A DNA stretch of 50,909 bases, from IMG/VR virus record IMGVR_UViG_3300048583_000161, positions 1 through 50,909 of that record; one strand, 5' to 3'. The stretch's first letter is position 1, and each line of letters opens with the position of its first letter. Of the stretch, positions 14,176-22,505 are shown in pieces. The notes beneath the pieces are model-generated. The model was not told the origin of the DNA. It searched no databases and saw nothing but the letters and a program-made list of their open reading frames with translations. The DNA comes from a virus. The translations under genes and the position numbers were made by a program.

Positions 14176-14784
14176 TTACTCCTCGGTCTTGTCTTCAGCG
14201 CGCAGCTGAATCGGGCCGTCTTCCTTCTTGGTGCGGAAGGCTTCGTCTGCACGACCAGTCGAGACGATGTCGAAGTCAGAGAGTGTGACCTTCGGGTAGC
14301 CAGCAAACTTCAGCCACATGCCCTGCCAGAAGGAGCCGAGAGCGGTCTCGTACTGACGACGAATGTCGATCTGACGACGCTGACCATTCTCGAAGTTGTT
14401 TCGGCCCGCTTCGATGATCTGCTGAATCTTCGCATAGAGGCTCGGGTCAAGCGTAGGATTCTGTTCCTGCAGCCACTGGAACATGGCCTGAGAACCGTCC
14501 TTGCCGTAGCGACCCTGGATTGCAGCCTCAGTCACACGCTGCACATCATCAGCGTACATGGTCGGAACCTGAGCAGCTTCCATGACCTTCTGACCGTACT
14601 GAGCCAGGATGTTTCGGTTGTCAGTCTGAACGGCCTTGAGCTGGTTTTCCATGTTGTTGCCGTAGTTGTACGCAGAGACGTAGGACCCGAAGATCACCGC
14701 TCCAATGCCAATCACGAACACCAGGGCAAGGAGACCGACCAGAAGGCCAGTAGAGATTGCACCGCGCTGCTTGTTCTTCATCAT
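14176..14784 (-). CDS. LemA-like membrane protein, 202 aa
   Basis: One membrane helix (residues 12-34, LLVGLLALVFVIGIGAVIFG), then YNYGNNMENQLKAVQTDN and an extended helical bundle ending in a polar tail. This layout (an N-terminal anchor, a YN motif, long helices) matches LemA-family proteins. In bacteria lemA often neighbours TPM-domain genes, and the next upstream gene here (14805-15992) may carry a TPM-like domain. Assignment is by architecture. Confidence 0.6.
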   Translation of the reverse strand: MMKNKQRGAISTGLLVGLLALVFVIGIGAVIFGSYVSAYNYGNNMENQLKAVQTDNRNILAQYGQKVMEAAQVPTMYADDVQRVTEAAIQGRYGKDGSQAMFQWLQEQNPTLDPSLYAKIQQIIEAGRNNFENGQRRQIDIRRQYETALGSFWQGMWLKFAGYPKVTLSDFDIVSTGRADEAFRTKKEDGPIQLRAEDKTEE

Positions 14785-14804
14785 TTTACTTCTCCTTAGT
14801 TGAA

Positions 14805-15992
14805 TTAACGATAGCCACGAAAGATGTCGCGCATGTGCGGCTGACCAAATCGGCCGTACGTACCAGTGTCACGATGTGTGAAGATGAAAATCCAGAATCC
14901 GATGTAAGCACCAAAGTTCAAGATCATACAGAGAACCATGACCCAAGTAGGTGGATCGATTTCAGCTTCGAGGTACTTGAATTCACTCATCTCACGACGT
15001 TGAAATGTCGTTCTGATTTCAGTGGAGATTTCACCAACCACCGCATCAACAGTCAGGGCATCGAGAGCAAGTAGACGATCTCGAAGCTTGACCTGGAAGA
15101 TGTTGTCCTTTGTGAGTGACATGATGTTGACCCACCCAGCCTTTCCAGGGAACTGCGGGGCACTGATGACAACGATCACGTCATTCTTCTTGCCGTTCAG
15201 CCATGCATCCTGTAGAGCATAGAAGTAATTCGGGTCTTCGATGTTCGTGATGACGATGACGATGTTGGCCTGCTTAAGAGGACCCAGCACCGTCAGTGCT
15301 TGGCTTACTTTCTCATTCCATTCCTTGAGGTTTGGAATGGTGACACCGACCGGTATAACTCGATTGATGCGGTAGATGTCGAAGATGTCGTCGGGGTAAG
15401 CAGGAATCTGGCCAGCGTACTGCAGGCGAAGTTGTTCCTGTGCTGGACGGAAGATCGTCTCAGGCACCGCCTTGATGTAGTTGGTGTAGCCATGGGTGCG
15501 GGAAACAGGGTCACCATTCTTGATGATCGTGTATCGCTCCGGGTCGGGGGTGTTGTAGACGCTGCGCGAAGTCGTATCGAGATGCTCGATCTGGAATGAC
15601 CCGATGGTCGAGTCGCAAGACCAAGTAACCGTGTAGCGATCTTCGTAGCAGGTATCGCATTCGCGGCGAGAGTAGCAGGAGCGATTCGAACCGCTACCCG
15701 AGCAACTCTGCACATAGCGGCAGCGGCATTCGTAGGGGCGAAGGTAGAAACCGTGATCTCGTTCTTTGGAGACGACAGCGCCATTGAGCACTTCGACATC
15801 CGAAGTCTTCGAGCCGGTGCCCAAGTAGAACATGCCAGCCGTCAGACTGGCCGAAATGAGAAGACCAATGGCAGTCGAGCCAATGATCTGAAGAAGGGTG
15901 AGGTCCTTGACCCACTTGCGAACAAGAACAACCGTCACGCAAGACAGGAAGAGAGGCACAAGCAAGTACCACAACAGCGCGACGTTAATCAT
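14805..15992 (-). CDS. membrane protein with Cys-rich loop, possibly TPM-like, 395 aa
   Basis: Two N-terminal membrane helices (about 5-24 and 34-57), a large middle domain, and a C-terminal helix (about 353-373). Six cysteines cluster at residues 89, 91, 97, 106, 112 and 115, suggesting disulfides or a metal site in a non-cytoplasmic loop. The later segment (NIVIVITNIEDPNYF, DVIVVISAPQFPGK) has alternating strands like a TPM domain. Its ATG overlaps the stop of the upstream 67-aa gene. Family not certain. Confidence 0.65.
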   Translation of the reverse strand: MINVALLWYLLVPLFLSCVTVVLVRKWVKDLTLLQIIGSTAIGLLISASLTAGMFYLGTGSKTSDVEVLNGAVVSKERDHGFYLRPYECRCRYVQSCSGSGSNRSCYSRRECDTCYEDRYTVTWSCDSTIGSFQIEHLDTTSRSVYNTPDPERYTIIKNGDPVSRTHGYTNYIKAVPETIFRPAQEQLRLQYAGQIPAYPDDIFDIYRINRVIPVGVTIPNLKEWNEKVSQALTVLGPLKQANIVIVITNIEDPNYFYALQDAWLNGKKNDVIVVISAPQFPGKAGWVNIMSLTKDNIFQVKLRDRLLALDALTVDAVVGEISTEIRTTFQRREMSEFKYLEAEIDPPTWVMVLCMILNFGAYIGFWIFIFTHRDTGTYGRFGQPHMRDIFRGYR

Positions 15993-16192
15993 CCGATTGC
16001 CACCACGTGAGTAGAGGTGAAGTTGCCAGGGGTCTGGTTGGGTGCGCGAGTGTCCACGTACTCTTCGAGATGGACATCATGTTCACCTACGTCATGTAGG
16101 ATGAACGGCTGATTTGGGTCAGCGATTTTGACCTGAAGGTCGGGGTCAAACTGAGCAAGATGCTCAATCAGTTGGCGAACTGTGATGTTCAC
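15989..16192 (-). CDS. hypothetical small protein, 67 aa
   Basis: MNITVRQLIEHLAQFDPDL is a common opening in small phage and bacterial proteins of the type V(K/R)xLIxxLxxFDPD. First gene of the membrane-island operon, behind the promoter at 16233-16261. Function unknown. Confidence 0.72.
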   Translation of the reverse strand: MNITVRQLIEHLAQFDPDLQVKIADPNQPFILHDVGEHDVHLEEYVDTRAPNQTPGNFTSTHVVAIG

Positions 16193-16209
16193 GGCGGCTC
16201 CATTCCAGT

Positions 16210-16224
16210 GCTAGACGTTCTAGC
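16210..16224 (-). promoter_or_regulatory. CTAG hairpin in a leader, copy 3 (divergent)
   Basis: Minus-strand GCTAGAACGTCTAGC makes a 5-bp stem and lies a few bases after the predicted transcription start. It shares the CTAG-AACG-CTAG pattern with the elements before nadM and nadV but is shorter. It could be a 5'-end mRNA stabiliser. Confidence 0.4.
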
Positions 16225-16232
16225 TCTTGAAT

Positions 16233-16261
16233 ATTGTATCACGTCGCAAATCAGGTGTAAA
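16233..16261 (-). promoter_or_regulatory. sigma70-like promoter
   Basis: TTTACA (16256-16261), 17-base spacer, TACAAT (16233-16238) with extended -10 TGA. It drives the 16192 gene, the TPM-like and LemA-like genes, and possibly the flotillin-like gene. Confidence 0.78.
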
Positions 16262-16282
16262 CAGTTTCTTCAATAAGAAACG

Positions 16283-16311
16283 ATCTGGGTCTCCTTGCAA
16301 GAGACCCAGAT
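16283..16311 (-). terminator. intrinsic terminator of the lipoprotein gene
   Basis: An 11-bp stem, ATCTGGGTCTC / GAGACCCAGAT, with a 7-base loop; the minus strand continues CGTTTCTTATT. Confidence 0.75.
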
Positions 16312-16317
16312 TTCTGT

Positions 16318-16605
16318 TTACTGTTCAGTTGCAACGCAGGCAGCTGTCGTGCGGATGTATTTGCCAGTCGTGCCTGATTTGAAGCGTACGACTCCACCTG
16401 TACCAAACTTCACATACTCATTGGTGGTGTCATCCACCACTACGAATCCACCGCTCCAGCATCTCACGGTAGTTGTGGTGGTTACAGAATTGTCTGTGCC
16501 ATCCACATTTACTCTTGATGCCAGTGAGATTTCATTGGTGCAGGAAGCAGCAACAGCAATTGCCAGACCGAGGGTGAGAGCAGCGAGCACTTTATTCAAC
16601 TTCAT
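16318..16605 (-). CDS. small lipoprotein, 95 aa
   Basis: Signal peptide with a lipobox: MKLNKVLAALTLGLAIAVAA then SC, so Cys22 would become the lipidated N-terminus. The mature part is short and beta-rich with many Thr, and has two more cysteines that could pair. Phage lipoproteins often act in superinfection exclusion or lysis; neither can be shown here. Confidence 0.75.
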   Translation of the reverse strand: MKLNKVLAALTLGLAIAVAASCTNEISLASRVNVDGTDNSVTTTTTVRCWSGGFVVVDDTTNEYVKFGTGGVVRFKSGTTGKYIRTTAACVATEQ

Positions 16606-16623
16606 CGGGGTAACCTCTCGAGA

Positions 16624-16893
16624 TTATCGGGTGCCAGCAGCTCGCTGAATGCGGCGATGCGGGCGGAATGGTTCCGAAACTACAACTTGAACCTTGGACA
16701 GATCCACGGTCAGCTCAACAAGCGTCTCTTCGGGGCGAAGCTTGATGTCGTACTTGTTGGTGAACTTCTTGGCGTTGATGGGCTCACTAACGAATGTTGC
16801 TTTGTTTTGTGCTGAGTCGAACCCCGCAAAGAAGTGCCCATTCGAGCTCTTCACGACGTACAGAGAAACGACTGCTGCATTTTCGATGTTCAT
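16624..16893 (-). CDS. hypothetical protein, 89 aa
   Basis: Beta-rich first part (AAVVSLYVVKSSNGHFFAGF), acidic middle, and a basic tail (FRPHRRIQRAAGTR). Sits between the lipoprotein gene and the 16919-17398 gene. No family recognised. Confidence 0.65.
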   Translation of the reverse strand: MNIENAAVVSLYVVKSSNGHFFAGFDSAQNKATFVSEPINAKKFTNKYDIKLRPEETLVELTVDLSKVQVVVSEPFRPHRRIQRAAGTR

Positions 16894-16918
16894 TTTTAGC
16901 GGATACTCCTATCCATTG

Positions 16919-17398
16919 TTAAGATCGTCCAAGGGTTTTCATTACATTTTCGAAACTAACGTACAGCACCACATTCAGTGCGCGCGCCATCGATTCACTT
17001 GCCATGTCTGGCGGCGTACTGAAAATCTCTTTCTCTCTGTGGAAGGCAACGAGCCATCCAATTTTGTTGTTGGGCGTGCAGCCAGGGAAGAACACAGCAA
17101 GCTTCATGTTCAGCTTCTGCTCGACCGACGCGATGACGTTCAGATCGTTGACGTAGTCGCTAGACTTGGGCCCACGAGCGAATGCGGGAATCTTCTTTGC
17201 GATGTATTCCGACAGACGGTTGTTTACAGCAGCCTTCTGCCATTCGCTCACAACTTCATCGGTGACATCCATGAAGATGTCGTGGGTCGTAAGCATGCGC
17301 GAGACATGAGCCTGATTGGCCTGACCCTTAGTGCGCTTGGGCTTGTCTTCGGTTTCGACTGCGCCTTTACGCTTAAACTGGATGATGTCTGCGGTCAA
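16919..17398 (-). CDS. hypothetical protein, 159 aa (TTG start)
   Basis: The start codon is TTG, inside the TTTTGA that ends the metallophosphoesterase gene; the two overlap by 4 bases, so translation is probably coupled. Basic N-terminus (FKRKGAVETEDKPKRTKG), then a soluble domain. No family recognised. Confidence 0.7.
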   Translation of the reverse strand: MTADIIQFKRKGAVETEDKPKRTKGQANQAHVSRMLTTHDIFMDVTDEVVSEWQKAAVNNRLSEYIAKKIPAFARGPKSSDYVNDLNVIASVEQKLNMKLAVFFPGCTPNNKIGWLVAFHREKEIFSTPPDMASESMARALNVVLYVSFENVMKTLGRS

Positions 17399-18252
17399 AA
17401 GATTAGCCTTGCAATTGGGTCGTAGATGCCGGTGCGAGCATTGCCTTCCTTCGGATAACCCAGAGGATTGCAGAACAGCTGCGTCTTACCGATCTTTCCA
17501 CGGTATTGGGTGTGCGTGTGACCGAACGTCCAAGCTGCGGGCTGGTGCTTCAGGATGAAGTCATCCAGGTTGGATGCGAACGCGTGGTTCAGCAGCAGCG
17601 TAGTGCGGTCACCCTTGGCGTACATTGGGTGAACAGCCTGAAAACTCGGCATGTGGTGGGTGCACACGATGGTCTTGCTGTTATCGCGGCCCTCCATCCA
17701 CTCCCCGAACTTCGCCACTGTCACTTCATGAATCTTTGCAAGGTCACACGGGTAGTATGGCGCGCCATCAGGCTTGGTGATGAGCCTGTGGTCGGTGATG
17801 TAGGTGCTGATGAGCGAACTGATTTCGCGAGCATCATCAAGGTGGGTGCCGTAATCGGTCCACAGCGTTCCGCAAAGGAAGCGGTAGTCATCGATGTTGA
17901 TGACTGCTGGGTTGTTGCCGACTACAGAGAGATTGGCAGTAGGACCAATGTGAGTAGCGATCGCCTCATGGAGGATCGTCATCGAATCGTCCATGACGAC
18001 ACCGTAGTGTTCATGGTTGCCGAGGACGTAGATGACGTACTTGAAACGAGGAATCACCATCTTCAGAAGAGTGATGATGCGATACACACGGCGAATCGTT
18101 GCGATGTCGCCGCCGATCACGAGCACGCTTTCACTGTCTTCCGGTAGCGGAGGCAGGATTTCAAGCAGCTTAGCTAGAGCGCCTGGAGTGGGTGCATCGA
18201 ATAGATCGTAGTGATGTTCGAGGTGTAGATCTGAAACTTCTCGGATAATCAT
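17395..18252 (-). CDS. calcineurin-like metallophosphoesterase
   Basis: A 285-aa protein with the full two-metal set: D8-L-H10 (SDLHL), GGD, GNHEH, THHMPS and GHTHTQY. The family hydrolyses phosphomono- or diesters, including cyclic nucleotides and nucleic acids; the substrate cannot be read. The hydrophobic stretch VIPRFKYVIYVLGNHE is the strand before the GNHE motif, not a membrane helix. A promoter lies at 18278-18306. Its TGA overlaps the TTG start of the next gene. Confidence 0.9.
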   Translation of the reverse strand: MIIREVSDLHLEHHYDLFDAPTPGALAKLLEILPPLPEDSESVLVIGGDIATIRRVYRIITLLKMVIPRFKYVIYVLGNHEHYGVVMDDSMTILHEAIATHIGPTANLSVVGNNPAVINIDDYRFLCGTLWTDYGTHLDDAREISSLISTYITDHRLITKPDGAPYYPCDLAKIHEVTVAKFGEWMEGRDNSKTIVCTHHMPSFQAVHPMYAKGDRTTLLLNHAFASNLDDFILKHQPAAWTFGHTHTQYRGKIGKTQLFCNPLGYPKEGNARTGIYDPIARLIF

Positions 18253-18277
18253 CTTGAGTTCTCATCTGTAGAGATTC

Positions 18278-18306
18278 ATTATATGCCATATCGCGGAGCA
18301 AAGAAA
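18278..18306 (-). promoter_or_regulatory. sigma70-like promoter
   Basis: TTTCTT (18301-18306), 17-base spacer, TATAAT (18278-18283). The -35 is weak. It lies just after the stop of the 50-aa gene and drives the metallophosphoesterase. Confidence 0.55.
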
Positions 18307-18459
18307 CTAGCGATTGGAACGCTTGAGCCACTCCTTGAAACACATCTTCATCTCTTTGGCACTTCCCACAGAAGACTGCAATGCAAGCTGCCCAACCCTT
18401 TCCTCCAACCGCTTGATCTCTTTTCGAGCTCGATAGGGTTGTAGGTCGATGACTTTCAT
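18307..18459 (-). CDS. small hypothetical protein, 50 aa
   Basis: ATG at 18459, stop at 18307. The product is helical, with a coiled-coil-like first half (RKEIKRLEERVGQLALQ) and a basic end (FKEWLKRSNR). The ribosome site is weak (ACGAG). It fills what would otherwise be a 237-base gap; AATAAATA at 18487-18494 might be a late promoter. Moderate support. Confidence 0.5.
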   Translation of the reverse strand: MKVIDLQPYRARKEIKRLEERVGQLALQSSVGSAKEMKMCFKEWLKRSNR

Positions 18460-18489
18460 GACTCGTTGGTTAAGTTGGACACGAGCTAT

Positions 18490-18747
18490 TTATTCCGTTC
18501 TGTTCTTGATTGGTACGGATTTTAGCTTCTTCGGTCCCATCACCCGCACCGTAAAGGTTTGGTTCTGTGACACAATGCTTCGAGCTTTGGTGTTGGTTTC
18601 TATCAGCTCGACACTGCCCTCATTCTGATCAGCAACAAGGTAGAGACCCTGCTTGCGGAACTTCTTCACGCGGGTGAGAGCACGCTTCAGATCGGCCCAC
18701 GACATGTTGTAGCGGACCGAGTAGCAGACGTCGGCGGGTTCGTTCAT
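18490..18747 (-). CDS. hypothetical basic protein, 85 aa
   Basis: The start is the ATG at 18747 (MNEPADVCYSV), which overlaps the TGA of the upstream membrane-protein gene as ATGA. A longer frame reaching 18999 is antisensical: its N-terminal part is the wrong-frame reading of that gene. The protein is basic and helical (WADLKRALTRVKKFRKQ). No family recognised. Confidence 0.7.
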   Translation of the reverse strand: MNEPADVCYSVRYNMSWADLKRALTRVKKFRKQGLYLVADQNEGSVELIETNTKARSIVSQNQTFTVRVMGPKKLKSVPIKNRTE

Positions 18748-18920
18748 CGCGGCATCACGTAGATTGCGCCGATGCTGGTTGCGTAGTACGAACCCAGAAG
18801 AATCGACAGCCGCGTGTTTGAGGTGTACCATGGAGCGCCCGGGTATTTCATGTCGAACACGTAGACAGCGTAGACTGCCGCGTACATACCCAGAAAGGCT
18901 GCGATCAATGAAGATTGCAT
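18744..18920 (-). CDS. small membrane protein, 58 aa
   Basis: ATG at 18920 with AAAGGA 8 bases upstream, ending in TGA that overlaps the next ATG. Two hydrophobic segments, about residues 4-22 (SLIAAFLGMYAAVYAVYVF) and 38-55 (LSILLGSYYATSIGAIYV), make a two-helix membrane protein. Function unknown; size and topology are compatible with a holin-like or exclusion protein, but nothing specific supports that. Confidence 0.65.
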   Translation of the reverse strand: MQSSLIAAFLGMYAAVYAVYVFDMKYPGAPWYTSNTRLSILLGSYYATSIGAIYVMPR

Positions 18921-18935
18921 CGTGAAGTCCTTTGA

Positions 18936-19205
18936 TTACTTTTCGTAGTGGATGAGGTCGGATGCCCTGCGAAGATTTTCGCGAGACACCAGATACCACT
19001 TCTTCGGGCGATGATCGTATGGCTGACTCATTGCGATCACTTCGCCCTGTTCGAAACCGACCATGGCAGCAGTAAAGCCGCCATTGTCGACGAGGCAGAC
19101 AGGCAGGAAGGTTTCATCGATGGGGCCTGGACCATTGGTTGGCACACCATACTCGCGGAGGAACTCTTCCTTGGTACGATCAGTCGGATTTACGTAGCAA
19201 CCCAT
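18936..19205 (-). CDS. hypothetical protein, 89 aa
   Basis: The start is the ATG at 19205 (MGCYVNPTDRTKEEFLREYG) with a strong GGAGGTG site; a longer frame to 19322 would overlap the ligase gene. The N-terminus MGCYVNPxDxTKEEFL is a pattern I recall from small phage proteins of unknown function. Follows the ligase by one base, so cotranscribed. Confidence 0.78.
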   Translation of the reverse strand: MGCYVNPTDRTKEEFLREYGVPTNGPGPIDETFLPVCLVDNGGFTAAMVGFEQGEVIAMSQPYDHRPKKWYLVSRENLRRASDLIHYEK

Positions 19206-19206
19206 C

Positions 19207-20502
19207 TTACACCTCCACAATTTTGTCGTCGCGAGCATGCTCGTAAGTGCAGAAGCGGAGCGATGCAACCGGCTTGCTCTTCGAGCGGGAGACTTCCTGG
19301 TACTTGATGACGTGGACCGCATCGAGCCACTTCTTCGGGTTCGCCTTCATGTCTGCACGCTGCTTGTCGTTGAAGCCGGAGCCGACATTGAACTCGACGC
19401 GTTCGCCGCTCTCGAGGAAGGCAACGCAGTTGACGCCGCCAACAGTGTTTTCCAGACGGGTCTTCTTGCGGCCAGGGTAGAAGCCGACGATGCGAGCGTC
19501 CACGTCGTAGAAGCGCTTGACCTTCGTCCATACGAAGGTGCGATCCCAGTTGTAAACGGCATCCCATTCCTTCAGGATGAGACCTTCGACGGCGTGCTTG
19601 TCGATGGCGTCGTTGCAGTAGGCAACCATGTCCTGGTAGTCCGTGACTTCACGACCTTCCGAGATGACGATCTTCTGGCAGTTCAGCTCGGCGAGCAGAT
19701 CGATAAGCATGGCGCGTGCGCGGCGCATGGTGATGTCAGTCTTCTGGGCGACCCAGTCGGTCAGCGGCATCAGGAAGAAGGCGCGGAAGCGGAGGTTCTT
19801 CTTCGCTTCGTCATTGCCAGACTTCTTCGCATTCACCGTCTCGGTGAAGTTGGAAGCATAGCGCTCACCGTCGAGGATGAAGTCGTAGCCGAGTACCGCG
19901 CGAATCTTGTTGAGCTCTTCATCGAAGAGGCCCGCAACGTGAGTCGCTTCCTTGCCGGAGCGGCTGTAGTAGACGATGCCGTCGGACTTGACCATCGCGA
20001 TGGTGCGCTCGCCGTCGTACTTGAAGTCAGCCTGGCACGGGAAGGAGACGTACTTCTCGAAGTCTTCGGTGTCGTCGACCTTGTCGGCGAGCATCACTTC
20101 GAAAGTCGGGATTGGGTTCTTCTTGTGGACCTTGTTGAAGGTGTCAGCAGAGAAGCCGGCCTTGAGGTCCTTGTCGATGAGGCGAGCCAGATATTCCTGG
20201 GTCTCGTAGGTGAAGCGCGAGAGCATCTCGGTCACGGCTTCCTGGGCTGCACCACCGGTCAGTTCACGGTTGGCCAGCTTGTCCAGAGTCTCGAAGACGA
20301 TGGCATGATCGGAGTCGGCTTCAGCAGCGTTGGCCGGAGCAGCGTACTTGCGAACGCCATACACGCGGAACGGGTTCATCGCATAGTGGATGAGCTTCTG
20401 CGCAGTGGGGTCAGCTTTGGAAAGTGCAGCCTTGATGGCGTCCTTGGTACCAGCACCACCAGCGTTTTCACACGCCTTGATAACTTCAACGAAATTGGTC
20501 AC
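19207..20502 (-). CDS. ATP-dependent DNA ligase
   Basis: Seals nicks during phage DNA replication and repair. The nucleotidyltransferase motif I is KYDGER at residues 161-166, with Lys161 as the AMP-accepting nucleophile. Later motifs include FILDGERYA (motif III), VEGLILKEWDAVY (IV) and WTKVKR (V), followed by an OB-fold region (KTRLENTVGGVNC). At 431 aa with a helical N-terminal domain it resembles T4 gp30-type ligases. Promoter at 20545-20573; AAGGAG lies before the ATG. Confidence 0.93.
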   Translation of the reverse strand: MTNFVEVIKACENAGGAGTKDAIKAALSKADPTAQKLIHYAMNPFRVYGVRKYAAPANAAEADSDHAIVFETLDKLANRELTGGAAQEAVTEMLSRFTYETQEYLARLIDKDLKAGFSADTFNKVHKKNPIPTFEVMLADKVDDTEDFEKYVSFPCQADFKYDGERTIAMVKSDGIVYYSRSGKEATHVAGLFDEELNKIRAVLGYDFILDGERYASNFTETVNAKKSGNDEAKKNLRFRAFFLMPLTDWVAQKTDITMRRARAMLIDLLAELNCQKIVISEGREVTDYQDMVAYCNDAIDKHAVEGLILKEWDAVYNWDRTFVWTKVKRFYDVDARIVGFYPGRKKTRLENTVGGVNCVAFLESGERVEFNVGSGFNDKQRADMKANPKKWLDAVHVIKYQEVSRSKSKPVASLRFCTYEHARDDKIVEV

Positions 20503-20544
20503 AGAGAGCTCCTTACGAGATTGATTGATCGCTGCTTATGAGTC

Positions 20545-20573
20545 ATTATATCATGAACCTGAGCAGAAGTAAA
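20545..20573 (-). promoter_or_regulatory. sigma70-like promoter of the ligase gene
   Basis: TTTACT (20568-20573), 17-base spacer, TATAAT (20545-20550). The leader is about 36 bases. Confidence 0.75.
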
Positions 20574-20587
20574 CAGAAGATTAGCGA

Positions 20588-21376
20588 TTAGGGAAGACCC
20601 GCGGCATCACAGATTTCATCGACCAGGGGTCGAACCTTTTCTGCGAATTCGACCATCCATGCCCTCGGCAGACCATGCTCTCGCGAGCGGTCCAGACCAA
20701 ATGACGATGCATCGAATTCAGTTTCAAAGTTGCGAACGACCTTCTTGTTGATAAACGGCTGGAGCGTTCCTTCGAACGTGTCGACGAGACCATCGTGAAC
20801 ATGGAACGTTACAACTGGACGGGTACCATCTTCACCACCCTCGCCATCCATGAGCGTAACCCAAACATTCAGGAACGGCCAACGGGCAGCGATCCGCGAC
20901 CACTCAGTCGCAATCTCCAGCACAGACGGATACTTACCCACGTTGTCGATGAACGCGATGTTGCCGTCCGGATGCATCCACCCACCCGGCCCAAAGATGA
21001 ATGCGCTGATCGCCCACGAATTGCGAACGTATTCGGTGCGCAGGAAGTTTGCACGAGTTTCGAATTCTGATGCAGCGTCCCAGCACTTTTGCAGAAGCTC
21101 ACGTGCCTTGATGCGCTCTTCTTCGCTGAGCGCATCACTGTTGAAGTAAGGAGTCTTCAGATCGAAACGCGAGTAGTGCGTAAGCCCCATGAACCACGCT
21201 TCATACTGACGATCATTGCCGCACCCGCCATACGTAGACGTCAGCGCAGAGTCGGTTGCGAAGATGATTTCCTTTGCCTGCTCCGGAGTAACAGGAGTGC
21301 CGGTGACCAGCATCTGCGGCCACTTGGGAAGACCTCGATTGTAAGCATCTTCTTTTTCGATTGGGGTAAGATTCAT
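20588..21376 (-). CDS. hypothetical protein, 262 aa
   Basis: Soluble protein with many aromatic residues. Features include YGGCGNDRQYEAWFMGL, a Gly-rich FGPGGWMHPDGN, and VTFHVHDGLVDTFEG near the C-terminus. No catalytic motif I can assign. Its ATG overlaps the stop of the 78-aa Cys-rich gene by 4 bases. Confidence 0.75.
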   Translation of the reverse strand: MNLTPIEKEDAYNRGLPKWPQMLVTGTPVTPEQAKEIIFATDSALTSTYGGCGNDRQYEAWFMGLTHYSRFDLKTPYFNSDALSEEERIKARELLQKCWDAASEFETRANFLRTEYVRNSWAISAFIFGPGGWMHPDGNIAFIDNVGKYPSVLEIATEWSRIAARWPFLNVWVTLMDGEGGEDGTRPVVTFHVHDGLVDTFEGTLQPFINKKVVRNFETEFDASSFGLDRSREHGLPRAWMVEFAEKVRPLVDEICDAAGLP

Positions 21377-21609
21377 GTAGCGTTCCAGTCATTTGAAAGG
21401 TAGACGTACGCCTTCTGACCAGGCGTCATTGATGCCCACCATGCCTCAGCTCTCTGGTCAGAACCAGGATTCATTTGTAGGCAGGTGCACATTTCGCACT
21501 TGTATTCGGGAAGAACTTCGCCGCTTGCTACGGGGCAATCCTCGTCACCGTACTTACACGATGAAGTGCAGCAGTGGGTGACATGGACACCGTAGTTATC
21601 GACTTGCAT
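21373..21609 (-). CDS. hypothetical Cys-rich protein, 78 aa
   Basis: The preferred start is the ATG at 21609, with GAGGG 6 bases upstream; an ATG at 21621 is the alternative. Cysteines form CC-x4-C-x6-C and C-x2-C-x-C groups (HCCTSSCKYGDEDC, CEMCTC), suggesting a small zinc-binding fold. Located between the SprT-like protease and the 262-aa gene in one operon. Confidence 0.68.
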   Translation of the reverse strand: MQVDNYGVHVTHCCTSSCKYGDEDCPVASGEVLPEYKCEMCTCLQMNPGSDQRAEAWWASMTPGQKAYVYLSNDWNAT

Positions 21610-22132
21610 CGTATCCCTCATTCAAGCGGTAGAGCTCTTCATGCGTGAGGCGCGCGATCTGCTTCAGGATGCGGGTGACGCGGTCGACCTTCACACGAGC
21701 CTTGCGCTTCGCAAACCGCTGGATGGAGGTGCAGTCGTAGTAGTGCTTGACCTCGGGAACAACCTCGAGGACACCCATGACTTCCTTCCAGAGCTTGCCA
21801 TGCGGCATCAGCTTCTTCTTGTTCGGGGTCTTGTCCTGCTGCCACACCTTGTAGGCGATGAGGTGGGCGACCTCGTGCGGCACGGTGTTCTTGATGTAGT
21901 CTTCCTCGTTCTCGACGAGGAGGATGAGGTTGTAGCGAATCAGGTTCAGCTGATAGAACGCCAGACCGCCGACACGGGACTTGATGTCGTATCGAACCTC
22001 GGGGAACTCGAACTTCAGATTGTAGTGCTTGGTCGCGATCTCGTAACACGCCTTCATCTTGGCCTCGACCTTTTTCTGAAGGTCTTCGGTCAGCAGAAGC
22101 GTCTGCGGCTTCAGCAACTTCTTCTTACTCAT
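21596..22132 (-). CDS. SprT-like zinc metalloprotease
   Basis: 178 aa from the ATG at 22132; a longer frame to 22318 is the wrong-frame reading of the upstream gene. It has HEVAH at residues 86-90 (zinc ligands His86 and His90, catalytic Glu87) and a third ligand in HGKLWKEVM (His111), the SprT layout. The basic C-terminus (AKRKARVKVDRVTR) lacks the Cys4 zinc ribbon of some SprT proteins. Cellular relatives (SPRTN, Wss1) cut proteins crosslinked to DNA; here it is encoded in the ligase region, but its substrate is unknown. It overlaps the upstream gene by 8 bases. Confidence 0.85.
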   Translation of the reverse strand: MSKKKLLKPQTLLLTEDLQKKVEAKMKACYEIATKHYNLKFEFPEVRYDIKSRVGGLAFYQLNLIRYNLILLVENEEDYIKNTVPHEVAHLIAYKVWQQDKTPNKKKLMPHGKLWKEVMGVLEVVPEVKHYYDCTSIQRFAKRKARVKVDRVTRILKQIARLTHEELYRLNEGYDASR

Positions 22133-22505
22133 GGCAAACCTCCACGGTCTTGAATTCGGAAAATTCGTTGTCACGATACAACACAGAGTATTCCGACTTG
22201 CCGTCTCGGCCGCGGATGAGATACTCCAGGTCAGAGATGTAGAACTTCTGGTTGCCGTACTGCTTGTTGATGTCGTCACCGCAGATCGGCGTAAGCTCGA
22301 TCTTGTAGTTGTCGGCAAGCGGGTAGTTCTTCTCGGTCACGATGCACTCGACGATGTCAGTCGGGGTGCTTGAGCTTTCGAACGCGAAGCCTGGGAAGAA
22401 CCCGACGTACTGGAGTCGGCGCATCGGAATCCTGAAGCGGACGTTATCGATGCCGTGATGCAGAATCGCCTGGGCGAGATTGACGCTGGGCTGCTGGGCG
22501 CTCAT
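22125..22505 (-). CDS. hypothetical protein, 126 aa
   Basis: Soluble, mixed alpha/beta, acidic in the second half (PICGDDINKQYGNQKFYISD). Part of a chain of overlapping genes: its ATG overlaps the previous stop by 4 bases and its stop overlaps the SprT-like start by 8. No family recognised. Confidence 0.72.
   Translation of the reverse strand: MSAQQPSVNLAQAILHHGIDNVRFRIPMRRLQYVGFFPGFAFESSSTPTDIVECIVTEKNYPLADNYKIELTPICGDDINKQYGNQKFYISDLEYLIRGRDGKSEYSVLYRDNEFSEFKTVEVCHE

Noticed and set aside
19237-20541. Long plus-strand open frame (434 aa) opposite the DNA ligase
   Set aside because: Its Val/Leu/Glu-rich sequence mirrors the ligase codons; the ligase motifs establish the true strand.
22133-22318. 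N-terminal extension of the SprT-like protease
   Set aside because: It is the wrong-frame reading (Thr/Ser/Arg-rich) of the upstream 22125-22505 gene.
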